From assembly GCA_947497145.1 (NCBI GenBank), contig CANMFQ010000003.1, positions 186,001 through 250,000 of the forward strand: a stretch of DNA of 64,000 nucleotides, given 5' to 3'. This document shows positions 1 to 9,298 of the stretch, one piece after another. Source of the DNA: an uncultured Flavobacteriaceae bacterium (GTDB lineage: Bacteria; Bacteroidota; Bacteroidia; Flavobacteriales; Flavobacteriaceae). Each line of letters starts with the position of its first letter. Position 1 is the first letter of the stretch. The position numbers and the translations under genes were made by a program. The notes beneath the pieces are model-generated. The model was not told the origin of the DNA. It made no database searches and was given only the letters and a program-made list of their open reading frames with translations.

Positions 1-1203
1 ATACATGGCAAAACTATTTCCAATACACATGCGAGGGCCAGCACCAAAAGGAAAGTAACATTTAGAAAAGTCCTTTTTATTGGTAGAATCAAAACGTTCT
101 GGTATAAAGGCATTAGGATCCTTCCAAAAATCGGTATGGCGGTGTAATTCAAAAAAGCTAATCAGCCATACCGTATCCTTTTCGTAAGTATGATTGTTTA
201 CAACATCTACATCGGCACTTATTCTATCTAAAATATACAAGGGAGGATATAAACGCATAGCCTCTTCAATACACTGTTTTGTATACTTCAACCCCGTAAG
301 CTGTGTTAGTATATCAGCCTTCGAAAAATCAATATCTTTAATTTCAGCAAATACTTTCTCTTGAATTTCAGGATGCCTAGCAATAAGGGCTAAGGTAAAA
401 CTCAATGCGTTGGCAGTAGTCTCATGTCCTGCTGTAAAAAGCACCAACACTTCATCAATTAGTTGCGCTCTTGGCATAGACGTACCATCTTCATAGCGTG
501 CCTTTAAAAGCATATCTAACAAATCGTCTTTTTCTGCTTTTGAGTCTATCCGTTGCTGTACAATATCATGTAAAATTGCCTTCGCATCAACACTCATTTC
601 TAAATGCCGTTTAAGGTCACCCTTTAACTGAAACCACCATTTCAAATAGGGTAGTCGCAATTCTTTCACCAACATTTCTTGAATACGCATGGTGATATCT
701 TTTAACGTACGCATCCTATTGCGAATATCAGCAGTACTGAATAAGGATTGTGCAACCACCTGAAATGCCAAATCACCCATTACAGGAAAAATATCTTGCG
801 TTTCATTGGGTTCTATTTCTTCTAATTCTCGTTCAATAGCCTTGTGCATAATATGCAAAAGACCTTCCAACTTTTTCTTGTGAAAAGCAGGCTGTATCAT
901 TCTGCGATGTACCCGCCAATATTCTCCATTTGAAGTTAATAATCCCTTGCCAACATATTTGGCCAAATCCTCGGTTTGCAAGGGTGATTTTCCATAATTC
1001 TTATGATTTTTTTGAAGGATGTATTGAATTGCTTCCGCATTTCGGGTAAAAACCCAGGTATTGCTTTTTCCTAAATCTATTCTAAAAGTATCTCCATATT
1101 TTTTAAAGCAGGCTTTGTGAAATGGCAGCGGATTTTTAAGAATAGATTTTCGATTCTTTAAAACTTCATAGCGCGAAATAACTGGAACATCTTTCATACC
1201 CAT
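1..1203 (-). CDS. cytochrome P450, 3' end cut by window edge
   Basis: A heme-thiolate monooxygenase; the substrate cannot be told from sequence. Translating the minus strand from ATG at 1203 gives 401 uninterrupted residues running off the window. The I-helix oxygen-binding motif AGHETT is near residue 258, the ExxR motif (EAMR) near 313, and the heme loop FPFGAGPRMCIGN puts the cysteine ligand at residue 393. Bacterial P450s usually have about 440-450 residues, so roughly the last 45 are missing. There is no signal peptide or N-terminal membrane anchor, so it is probably a soluble bacterial P450. The start could be 1203 or the second Met at 1197. It follows ruvB on the same strand after about 300 bp, so co-transcription is uncertain. 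Redox partners are not visible nearby. Confidence 0.93.
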   Translation of the reverse strand, partial: MGMKDVPVISRYEVLKNRKSILKNPLPFHKACFKKYGDTFRIDLGKSNTWVFTRNAEAIQYILQKNHKNYGKSPLQTEDLAKYVGKGLLTSNGEYWRVHRRMIQPAFHKKKLEGLLHIMHKAIERELEEIEPNETQDIFPVMGDLAFQVVAQSLFSTADIRNRMRTLKDITMRIQEMLVKELRLPYLKWWFQLKGDLKRHLEMSVDAKAILHDIVQQRIDSKAEKDDLLDMLLKARYEDGTSMPRAQLIDEVLVLFTAGHETTANALSFTLALIARHPEIQEKVFAEIKDIDFSKADILTQLTGLKYTKQCIEEAMRLYPPLYILDRISADVDVVNNHTYEKDTVWLISFFELHRHTDFWKDPNAFIPERFDSTNKKDFSKCYFPFGAGPRMCIGNSFAMY

Positions 1204-1511
1204 AAATTTAACCCATATTGATCGATAACCTTTACCGCAACACCTACTTTCTAACTAGTCTATAATCAGAGACTAAAAAGAAGAACGCTTAGCGAAAGCA
1301 CCAAGAAACAAGCTATTTTTTATGCTTGATTCTTTTAGAACATAGGACTTAATACTTCTTTCATTACAAACCCAGCTTTTATACTAAAACGCACAGTTTT
1401 CAACATGCTAATTGGAAGAAATCACTCGTCATTTTTACGATACGTAATCGCTTCTAACTGGTTGGTCAGACAGCATTGTGCATTAAAAAACGTACTAGGG
1501 CATAATTGCGG
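1204..1511. other. intergenic region between ruvB and P450 gene
   Basis: About 300 bp without a supported gene. It should contain the P450 promoter, but I see no clean TTG/TAnnTTTG pair, no tRNA and no strong hairpin with a T-tract. Confidence 0.5.
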
Positions 1512-2534
1512 TTAAAACAAACCGGGCTGTATACCACCTTTAATTTTTCCGAGATGTTTATAGGCCAATTCTGTTACCTCTCTACCTCGTGGCGTACGCA
1601 TTATAAAACCTTGCTGAATTAAAAATGGCTCATAAACCTCTTCAATGGTTTCTGCGCTCTCAGATACGGCGGTTGCCAGTGTAGTGATGCCTACAGGACC
1701 TCCTTTAAACTTATCTATGATGGTGGTAAGTATTTTATTATCCATTTCATCCAAGCCGTGCGCATCTACGTTTAATGCTTTAAGGCTAAATTTTGAAATC
1801 TCCATATCAATACTACCATTGCCTTTAATTTGGGCAAAATCACGAACACGGCGTAAAAGGGCATTACATATTCGTGGTGTACCCCTACTTCGACCTGCAA
1901 TTTCTATAGCAGCATCTAAGTTTATGGGCACTTTAAGTATTTCGGCACTACGAACAACAATGGTTGACAACAGTTCTGTAGAGTAATACTGCAACCTACT
2001 TTGAATACCAAATCGAGCGCGCATGGGCGCTGTCAGCAAGCCTGAACGCGTTGTAGCTCCAATAAGTGTAAACGGATTTAAATTAATCTGAACCGAACGG
2101 GCATTAGGTCCCGTTTCAATCATAATATCAATTTTATAATCTTCCATTGCAGAGTATAAATATTCCTCAACAATGGGGCTTAATCGATGTATTTCATCAA
2201 TAAAAAGCACATCACGTTCATCTAGGTTGGTGAGTAACCCAGCCAAATCACCTGGTTTATCAAGCACAGGCCCTGAGGTAATTTTAATATTCACACCTAG
2301 TTCATTGGCTAAAATATTAGCCAAAGTAGTTTTACCCAATCCCGGTGGGCCATGAAATAAGGTATGGTCTAATGCCTCTCCTCGTTGATTTGCAGCTTCA
2401 ACAAAAACTTTAAGATTTTCTAATACTTGTTCTTGTCCTGTAAAATCATCAAAGCTAACGGGTCTCAGCGCTCTTTCAACGTCGAGTTCTTCATTAGAAA
2501 TGCCATCAGCAGAAGGGTCTAAATATTCATTCAT
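1512..2534 (-). CDS. ruvB: Holliday junction branch-migration helicase RuvB
   Basis: ATPase motor of the RuvABC complex, which moves Holliday junctions during recombination and repair in the cytoplasm. The 340-residue protein has the normal family length. The Walker A motif GPPGLGKTT is at residues 62-70, a Walker B segment LFIDEIHRL follows near 110, then sensor region GATTRSG, the RARFG arginine-finger segment, and the C-terminal winged-helix DNA-binding domain ending in [15 protein letters not shown]. The start MNEYLDPSA matches the N-terminus usual in flavobacterial RuvB. Upstream is a promoter whose predicted start site lies only a few bases before the ATG, so the mRNA may be nearly leaderless. 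Confidence 0.97.
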   Translation of the reverse strand: MNEYLDPSADGISNEELDVERALRPVSFDDFTGQEQVLENLKVFVEAANQRGEALDHTLFHGPPGLGKTTLANILANELGVNIKITSGPVLDKPGDLAGLLTNLDERDVLFIDEIHRLSPIVEEYLYSAMEDYKIDIMIETGPNARSVQINLNPFTLIGATTRSGLLTAPMRARFGIQSRLQYYSTELLSTIVVRSAEILKVPINLDAAIEIAGRSRGTPRICNALLRRVRDFAQIKGNGSIDMEISKFSLKALNVDAHGLDEMDNKILTTIIDKFKGGPVGITTLATAVSESAETIEEVYEPFLIQQGFIMRTPRGREVTELAYKHLGKIKGGIQPGLF

Positions 2535-2541
2535 AGATACA

Positions 2542-2568
2542 CAAAGATAGCAGAAAAAGAAAGAACAA
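2542..2568 (-). promoter_or_regulatory. candidate ruvB promoter
   Basis: On the minus strand TTG (2568-2566) is followed after 16 nt by TATCTTTG (2549-2542), matching the Bacteroidetes -33/-7 pattern. Transcription would begin around 2536, right before the ATG at 2534. Confidence 0.55.
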
Positions 2569-2674
2569 TAGGTAGTAAAATGGGAAATAAGTACGCTAAG
2601 AAATCAAATTTCTCAGTTGCACAAAATAGAGGAAATTAATCTCAATGGTGCGAAAAAATTTGTAATTTCAAACC

Positions 2675-4939
2675 ATGATAAAACATATATACCCCTCAGG
2701 AATTCTGCAATACATCCCTCTTTTTTATGTGATATGGTCTGATGATTTGGTATCGGCCTCTGAAATTAATGTAGTTGAAAAAGCCTTAGAACAAGACACC
2801 TCAATAACGACTGCAGAAAAAAGCACCCTACTATCATGGTTGGCGGTAGAAAACCCGCCAGCAAATGAGACGCTAAAAACATGGCAACAACTTGTTTCTA
2901 ATGCCGATGTAAAACTTATAGAAAGTGAAACCTACCCCTTAGCTACATTTTGTCAAAAGGTGGTTTGCCATTATTACGAAGCCTGTCCTTTTAATAATAA
3001 TCTTAAGCATATTGAAATTAATTTAGGTATTCAGCCCAATCATTACAATCATCTTTTTGATATTGAAGTGGTTCACAAAATCACTTCAAACTATTATAAT
3101 GCTACCGAAATTGATACTATTTTAAAAGGGAAACGTGCTCAAATAGTGGATGATTTTAGAAGCGTATTAGCCCACCCTATATTCAAATGGGGCATTCATA
3201 GGGACAAAGAGGCGTTTAGGAAAATTGTTTTAAAACAAGTACAACACCTTGCTCAAAAAGGCTATGGAGCTATGGCGTACCCCGAAGCGTATGGAGGAAC
3301 GGGAGACATGGAAGGCTATGCAGCTATTTTTGAAAATTTAATGTATGTAGATGGCAGTTTGTCCATAAAATTTGGGGTTCAATTTGGTCTCTTTGGTGGT
3401 AGTATTCAAAAACTAGGCACAGAAAAACACCATGATAACTATTTAAAAAAAACAGGCGAAGCAGGTCTTTTAGGATGCTTTGCCATGACAGAAACTGGTC
3501 ACGGTTCTAATGTACGGGGTATTAAAACCACAGCTACCTATAATAAAAAAACCGATTGCATAATTATACATACCCCAGGAAAAAATGATAATAAAGAATA
3601 TATTGGCAATGCACTACATTCAACTATGGCGTCGGTATTTGCCCAACTGATTGTAAACGGCAAAAACGAAGGCGTTCATGCTATTTTAGTCCCAGTACGC
3701 AATGAAAAGCATGAATTATTAGCTGGCGTTACCATTGAAGACAACGGCTACAAACTAGGTCTTAATGGGGTTGACAATGGCAAAATATGGTTTAATCAAG
3801 TTGCTGTACCACGAGAAAATCTATTAAACAAATACGGCGAAATCAAAGATGATGGTAGTTATTACTCGGCTATAAAAAATCCGAATAAACGGTTTTTTAC
3901 GATGCTAGGCACTTTAGTAGGTGGGCGTATTTGCGTTGCTAGAGCTGGCTTGGGTGGTGCAAAAATGGCATTGACAATAGCTATTAAACATGCTCTTAAA
4001 AGAAGACAGTTTAATGACAGCATTAAAATTCAAGAAGACCTTCTGATGGATTATCCAACGCATCAATTGCGACTTACACCACAAGTAGCTAGTGCCTATG
4101 TTTACCACATCACCTTAGATAAAATGATGCATAATTATTGTGATGAAAAACAACCAGACAAACGCCTGGTAGAAACACAGGTAGCAGGGTTAAAATCAAT
4201 TATCACATGGTATGCTAGTGACACCATACAAGAATGCCGAGAAGCGTGCGGAGGTAAGGGGTACTTAATTGAAAATCGCATTGCTGACCTAAAAGCCGAT
4301 GCCGATATTTTCACCACTTTTGAAGGTGACAATACTGTGCTATTATTATTGGCAGCTAAAGGGGTTTTATCAGATTTTAAGGCAGAATTTAATAGTGCTG
4401 GTTTTTCAACTGTTTTAAAACTGCTTGGCACGCAGCTAAGTGATAAACTAACGACCATAAACCCACTTTATGCGAACAAGGTAGATACAGCCCATTTGTA
4501 CAATATAAAGTTTCATAAACATGCTTTTGATTACAGAACACGACGCCTGACCTATACCTTAGCAATGCGCATTCGTGGCTATATCAAAAAAGGAATGCCC
4601 TCATACCAAGCCTTTATGAAAGTGCAAACACACTTAATAGCCTTAGGAAAAGCCTATGCCGTTGAGTTGGCTTACCAAACTTTTTCTGATTTTGTAGCCA
4701 CAATGCCTGATGGCAAGAATAAAGTCTTATTTGAAAAATTGGGCACACTCTATTCATTACATGAAATTCGTAAAGATACACAATGGTATCTTGAGCAAGG
4801 GTATATTGGCAGCTCAAAATCAAAAGCAATACGACAACGCGTAGAACGTTTATGCACTGAACTCAGACCACATATTGGCGTGTTAGTAGATGGCTTTGGT
4901 ATTCCAGACCATTGTATGAGTGCTCCTATAGCAGAGTAG
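2675..4939 (+). CDS. acyl-CoA dehydrogenase/oxidase family protein with extra N-terminal region
   Basis: Flavoenzyme of fatty-acid beta-oxidation, predicted to oxidise acyl-CoA to trans-2-enoyl-CoA. At 754 residues it is far longer than the usual ~380-residue acyl-CoA dehydrogenases. The family core is visible: AMTETGHGSNVRGI (FAD/substrate region), the middle beta domain, and a C-terminal helical domain with QECREACGGKGYL, which resembles acyl-CoA oxidases and the long bacterial dehydrogenases. The first ~90 residues (YIPLFYVIWSDDLVSASE and onward) form a separate helical region that looks like a TerB-type fold, although I cannot confirm this. There is no signal peptide. It converges on the GIN-domain gene with only 21 bp between the stop codons. 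Confidence 0.85.
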   Translation: MIKHIYPSGILQYIPLFYVIWSDDLVSASEINVVEKALEQDTSITTAEKSTLLSWLAVENPPANETLKTWQQLVSNADVKLIESETYPLATFCQKVVCHYYEACPFNNNLKHIEINLGIQPNHYNHLFDIEVVHKITSNYYNATEIDTILKGKRAQIVDDFRSVLAHPIFKWGIHRDKEAFRKIVLKQVQHLAQKGYGAMAYPEAYGGTGDMEGYAAIFENLMYVDGSLSIKFGVQFGLFGGSIQKLGTEKHHDNYLKKTGEAGLLGCFAMTETGHGSNVRGIKTTATYNKKTDCIIIHTPGKNDNKEYIGNALHSTMASVFAQLIVNGKNEGVHAILVPVRNEKHELLAGVTIEDNGYKLGLNGVDNGKIWFNQVAVPRENLLNKYGEIKDDGSYYSAIKNPNKRFFTMLGTLVGGRICVARAGLGGAKMALTIAIKHALKRRQFNDSIKIQEDLLMDYPTHQLRLTPQVASAYVYHITLDKMMHNYCDEKQPDKRLVETQVAGLKSIITWYASDTIQECREACGGKGYLIENRIADLKADADIFTTFEGDNTVLLLLAAKGVLSDFKAEFNSAGFSTVLKLLGTQLSDKLTTINPLYANKVDTAHLYNIKFHKHAFDYRTRRLTYTLAMRIRGYIKKGMPSYQAFMKVQTHLIALGKAYAVELAYQTFSDFVATMPDGKNKVLFEKLGTLYSLHEIRKDTQWYLEQGYIGSSKSKAIRQRVERLCTELRPHIGVLVDGFGIPDHCMSAPIAE

Positions 4940-4960
4940 CTGCATCTTGAGTGTACAGCG

Positions 4961-5782
4961 TCACTTCTCTTTATGGAGTTCAGAAGTATCTAAAAATGAT
5001 ATTATATCAATTTTAGCATCCCCACTCAAAAAGGTTTTTGAATGCCCACTAGAGGTCAATTCAAAATCTACACTTGCAAATACCTTTGCGCTTGGTGAAC
5101 CTTCAGCAATGAGCTCTACACCTTCTGCCTGTAACTTTCTAGCCTTTAGATTGGCATTATCAAACAATTTTGCACTCATGGCACGGGTAACCCCATCCAT
5201 GGTTACCGCAGAATTTGCAGTCATCGTAAGGTTTATTCTATCAGTCACTGCATAGATACGGGTATCAATTCTATCTTTTAGCGCTATGTTTAACGTATCA
5301 CTCTGGATATTAAAATCACCAGCGCTATTCCCTTCCATCAATAAATCCATCTGTGATACATCGGCATGTATCTCTACTTTCGCCGAATTATAAGTCCTTA
5401 CATCTAGCTTATCTGTAGTAATAACATCTGTCATCTTTACTTTTCCATCACGTACAATCAAAGTATTGAGACTTTTACAATTAATCGTGATCTTTAGTTT
5501 CTTTTTGGCGGTAATTTTATAAAACGAAGTTACAACCAACGTACTATCCTTGACTTTAAATTTTAAAACATCGACCAAATTATCGTCAATAATTAATGAG
5601 TATCCTTCTTCACTACTTTGATTCAAAAATATATCTAAATCATCATTTAGTTCAATAGCATTAAAGGGAGGTAAACTCTCAACAACCGTTATTACATTTC
5701 TATTACCTTTTATTTTTGGTTTACGTTGCGCCAAAGCTTGGAAACAAAAAAGCAATGAAACTAGTATCGTTATATTTTTCAT
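4961..5782 (-). CDS. exported GIN-domain (DUF2807-like) protein
   Basis: A 273-residue protein with a clear Sec signal peptide (MKNITILVSLLFCFQALAQ). The rest is rich in short beta-strands with the pattern of the GIN/DUF2807 domain common in Bacteroidetes: FNAIELNDDLDIFLNQ at the start, repeated strand-turn units such as LNTLIVRDGKVKM, and a tail containing AEGSPSAKVFASVDFELTSSG. The domain forms a beta-helix-like head on periplasmic or outer-membrane proteins; its molecular role is not established. It stands alone, with a convergent neighbour on one side and a 0.5-kb gap on the other. Confidence 0.8.
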   Translation of the reverse strand: MKNITILVSLLFCFQALAQRKPKIKGNRNVITVVESLPPFNAIELNDDLDIFLNQSSEEGYSLIIDDNLVDVLKFKVKDSTLVVTSFYKITAKKKLKITINCKSLNTLIVRDGKVKMTDVITTDKLDVRTYNSAKVEIHADVSQMDLLMEGNSAGDFNIQSDTLNIALKDRIDTRIYAVTDRINLTMTANSAVTMDGVTRAMSAKLFDNANLKARKLQAEGVELIAEGSPSAKVFASVDFELTSSGHSKTFLSGDAKIDIISFLDTSELHKEK

Positions 5783-6272
5783 CCTAGTGTTTATTTTAGT
5801 TTATACATGGTTCCTAAATATAATACTTATAGTCAATATATCAGTTAAACTTAGTACAACAAAACGGAAATACATTTTCTGCAAAGTTAAACCAGCTTTA
5901 CACCAGTGCTGTCTTACCTTCAAAATAGCCATAAGCCAACACTAGCATTTAACTATACATACTATACTAACACACACCTACCGTTTCTATATAAAAGCTT
6001 TAAAACTCTTCTTTTTTTACTTCAATTCGCTTTAGGCAACAGAAAATCTATACCATTTTAAATCCCCGTATAAAACTGGTTACCCTGTTCTTTCATGCAA
6101 CATAGCAATCATGATAGCTACCAGATACCCACATTAAGAAAACGCTTTATATTCTAGTACTTTTACATCTTGTCAACACGTTCTATCATATAAAGAAGGG
6201 TAAACAAAACAAACAAGTTTTCTTAAGACACCTATTTTACAAAATGGTAGTACTATGTACTGTTCTAATAGC
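5783..6272. other. gene-free AT-rich region
   Basis: About 490 bp between the GIN-domain gene and the terminator of the cox operon. It should hold the promoter of the GIN gene; TATATTTA at 5822-5815 (minus) is a possible -7 element without a good TTG partner. No RNA gene or repeat was recognised. Confidence 0.45.
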
Positions 6273-6310
6273 AAAAAAAATGCCCAACTATAAAAGTTAG
6301 GCATTTTTTT
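6273..6310 (-). terminator. intrinsic terminator of the act-cox operon
   Basis: Hairpin with arms AATGCCCAACT and AGTTAGGCATT (one wobble pair) around a short loop, flanked by runs of A and T on both sides, so it could stop transcription in either direction. It begins 18 bp after the coxA stop codon. Confidence 0.85.
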
Positions 6311-6327
6311 GAGTTAGTTTGTATTAT

Positions 6328-8157
6328 TTAATGATGCTCCTCTTCCTCATCATCCTGCAAAGGCACAGTTTGAGGAACATAATCTTGTCCCGGAATAATA
6401 TATTCACCCTTATCATCAACCTTACTATAATCGTAAGCCCAACGGTGTACTTCAGGAATAGGACCATCCCAGTTTCCGTGAATATGTTTCACTTCAGCAG
6501 TCCATTCAAGTGTATTTGATTTCCAAGGGTTTTTAGGTCCTTTCTTACCAGTGAATATACTAGAGATAAAGTTATAAGCAAATACCAATTGTGCACCAGC
6601 TGCTATAATAGCAAATACCGTCATCAATACTTGAATATCTGTTAATTCGTCAAACATAGGGAAGGCAGTATTTTCATAGTACCTTCTTGGTACACCTGCC
6701 ATACCAACAAAGTGCATTGGAAAGAATACCCCATAAGCACAAACGGCTGTTACCCAAAAGTGAACATAACCTAAGTTCTTATTCATCATCTTACCTTCAA
6801 ACATCTTAGGGAACCAATGGTATACCCCAGCAAAAAGGCCGTAAAGGGCAGAAATACCCATAACCAAGTGAAAGTGCGCTACTACAAAGTAGGTATCATG
6901 CACATTAATATCCAAGGTACTATCACCTAAAATTATACCTGTTAAACCACCGGTTATAAAGGTTGATACCAAGCCAATAGAAAACAGCATAGCCGGATTC
7001 AATTGCAGGTTACCTTTCCACAAGGTTGTAATATAATTAAACGCTTTTACTGCTGATGGAATAGCAATCAATAAGGTTGTGAATGTAAACACAGATCCTA
7101 AGAATGGATTCATTCCTGAAATAAACATATGATGCCCCCAAACTATGGTAGATAAAAATGCAATTGCCATAATGGAAGCAATCATCGCACGGTATCCAAA
7201 AATTGGCTTACGTGCATTGGTAGACATCACTTCAGAAGTGATACCCAATGCTGGAAGTAATACAATATATACCTCAGGATGCCCTAAGAACCAAAATAAG
7301 TGCTCAAACAATACTGGCGAACCTCCTTGGTAGTGTAGTACCTCACCCTGAATAAAAATATCTGACAAAAAGAACGATGTTCCAAAGCTTCTATCCATTA
7401 TCAACAGTAAAGCTGCTGAAAGTAGTACTGGAAACGAAATCACCCCGATAATTGCCGTTACAAAAAATGCCCATATTGTCAATGGCAATCTTGTCATTGA
7501 CATTCCTTTTGTTCTTAAATTAATAACTGTTACGATATAATTTAATGAACCTAATAAGGAAGAAGCTATAAATATAGCCATAGATACCAACCACAAAGTC
7601 ATACCCATTCCAGAACCTGACTGTGCCATTGGTAAAGCACTTAAAGGCGGATAGATCGTCCAACCAGCTGCAGCAGGCCCTGCTTCAACGAATAAAGACA
7701 ATACCATGATTACACTAGAAAGGAAAAACATCCAGTACGACAACATATTTAAGAAACCAGAAGCCATATCGCGCGCTCCAATTTGCAATGGAATTAACAG
7801 GTTACTAAATGTACCTGATAGTCCGGCTGTCAATACAAAGAAAACCATAATAGTACCGTGAATAGTCACCAATGCCAAATAAACATCAGCATCCATAACA
7901 CCTCCTGGTGCCCATTTTCCAAGTACCGCTTCAAAAATTGGGAAAGCCTCTCCAGGCCAAGCCAATTGCATTCTAAACAAAAGCGACATTGCTATACCAA
8001 TAAAGCCCATTATCAAACCAGTAATAAGATACTGCTTTGAAATCATTTTATGATCGGTGCTAAATATATATTTGGTTACAAAGGTCTCTTTGTGGTGATG
8101 ATGTCCGTGATCATCGTGAGCGTGATCATCTACGTGTGCATGAGCTGTTGCTGACAT
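6328..8157 (-). CDS. coxA: cytochrome c oxidase subunit I
   Basis: Catalytic subunit of the aa3-type heme-copper oxidase, carrying the heme a / heme a3-CuB centre in the inner membrane and reducing O2 to water with proton pumping. The 609-residue protein has about 12 membrane helices. The CuB/cross-link helix reads WFLGHPEVYIVLLPALG, the HHMFISGM segment supplies two more CuB histidines, and HDTYFVVAHFHLVMG carries the heme histidines. The N-terminus is histidine-rich (HAHVDDHAHDDHGHHHH) and the C-terminus acidic (DDEEEEHH). It is last in the act-cox operon, 50 bp after coxB, and followed by a terminator. Confidence 0.97.
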   Translation of the reverse strand: MSATAHAHVDDHAHDDHGHHHHKETFVTKYIFSTDHKMISKQYLITGLIMGFIGIAMSLLFRMQLAWPGEAFPIFEAVLGKWAPGGVMDADVYLALVTIHGTIMVFFVLTAGLSGTFSNLLIPLQIGARDMASGFLNMLSYWMFFLSSVIMVLSLFVEAGPAAAGWTIYPPLSALPMAQSGSGMGMTLWLVSMAIFIASSLLGSLNYIVTVINLRTKGMSMTRLPLTIWAFFVTAIIGVISFPVLLSAALLLIMDRSFGTSFFLSDIFIQGEVLHYQGGSPVLFEHLFWFLGHPEVYIVLLPALGITSEVMSTNARKPIFGYRAMIASIMAIAFLSTIVWGHHMFISGMNPFLGSVFTFTTLLIAIPSAVKAFNYITTLWKGNLQLNPAMLFSIGLVSTFITGGLTGIILGDSTLDINVHDTYFVVAHFHLVMGISALYGLFAGVYHWFPKMFEGKMMNKNLGYVHFWVTAVCAYGVFFPMHFVGMAGVPRRYYENTAFPMFDELTDIQVLMTVFAIIAAGAQLVFAYNFISSIFTGKKGPKNPWKSNTLEWTAEVKHIHGNWDGPIPEVHRWAYDYSKVDDKGEYIIPGQDYVPQTVPLQDDEEEEHH

Positions 8158-8207
8158 AATCGAAATTCTTTTATTTTATTAATCTTCTTGTTATAGCCTA
8201 ATTATTG

Positions 8208-9266
8208 TTACTGTACAGAAGCCATTGTTTGGCTAAAGGTTTGTTGACTCTTTATCCAAGCGTCATATTCCTCTTGAGTCTCTACAATAATTTTCATCTG
8301 CATGTTATAGTGTGATTTACCACATATTTTGTTACACAACAAAATATAATCGAATTCCCACGGATCCACATTATCAGCACCATTTGCAGCCTTTTCAGCT
8401 CTTATTTTGTTCGTACGAGCCACTTTATCCTTTACATCAGGATTATTTCTCATATCAGCAGTGGTTGTAATCGGTGTAAATGAAAATTCAGTAATCATAC
8501 CAGGAACACAATTCATTTGTGCTCTAAAATGTGGCATATATGCTGAATGCAATACGTCTTGTGAACGCATTTTAAAGTTTACCTTTCTACCTACTGGCAG
8601 GTGCAGTTCTTTTACAATAATATCATCAGCAGCATACACATCAGACTCATCTAAGCCCATTACGTTAGCCTTATCAATATCAATCATTCTAACATTGGCA
8701 TCGCCTAAAACGTTGTCAACGCCACCGTATCTAGCCGTCCAATTAAACTGTTGTGCATATAACTCCACAACTAAAGGATCATCTTCATCGTTCACATCCA
8801 TAATGTTTGTCCAGCTGTACAGTCCCCACAAGATCAGTCCTGCCAAAACAATCACAGGTATAATGGTCCAAATGAATTCTAAACGATCATTATCTGCATA
8901 AAATAATGCTTTATTCCCTTTTTTACCACGGTACTTATAGCCGAAGTAGTGTAATAAGAATTGAGTGATAAACTGAACTACAAAAATGATGCTGAAAGAA
9001 ACTAACATCAAATAATCATACCCCTCACCATGAGCAGAGGCAGCTTCAGGTAAAAGAAATTTACCGTATTTCCAAAAACTAAAAATAGTAATTAGGTATG
9101 TGAACACCATAAAGGCGAACAACAAATAACCATTTGTTTTATTATCACTATCGTTTGCAATTTGCGCATGTTCTGCTTTTAATTGCGATAATTCAAATAT
9201 CTTGGTCATTTGCCAAATGGCAATAAACACCAATCCCAGAACAATAAATATTAGTAATGTTGTCAT
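8208..9266 (-). CDS. coxB: cytochrome c oxidase subunit II
   Basis: Carries the CuA centre that accepts electrons from cytochrome c or directly from alternative complex III and passes them to subunit I. In the 352-residue protein, membrane helices occur near the N-terminus and around residues 45-65, 80-105 and 130-150, more than the usual two. The cupredoxin domain follows: DVLHSAYMPHFRAQMNCVPG and the CuA motif CNKICGKSHYNM (C-x3-C-x3-H-x2-M) near the C-terminus. It lies between actF (32-bp gap) and coxA (50-bp gap) in one operon. Confidence 0.95.
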   Translation of the reverse strand: MTTLLIFIVLGLVFIAIWQMTKIFELSQLKAEHAQIANDSDNKTNGYLLFAFMVFTYLITIFSFWKYGKFLLPEAASAHGEGYDYLMLVSFSIIFVVQFITQFLLHYFGYKYRGKKGNKALFYADNDRLEFIWTIIPVIVLAGLILWGLYSWTNIMDVNDEDDPLVVELYAQQFNWTARYGGVDNVLGDANVRMIDIDKANVMGLDESDVYAADDIIVKELHLPVGRKVNFKMRSQDVLHSAYMPHFRAQMNCVPGMITEFSFTPITTTADMRNNPDVKDKVARTNKIRAEKAANGADNVDPWEFDYILLCNKICGKSHYNMQMKIIVETQEEYDAWIKSQQTFSQTMASVQ

Positions 9267-9298
9267 CGTATGTTTAACTGTTATACGTTAAATCTTAA

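Noticed and set aside
5783-6272. Hidden small gene between the GIN-domain gene and coxA
   Set aside because: Only short frames broken by frequent stops, without a promoter-start combination or recognisable product.
8407-8901. A 164-codon plus-strand frame opposite coxB
   Set aside because: It is antisense to a well-conserved gene, with no homology pattern, promoter or start signal.
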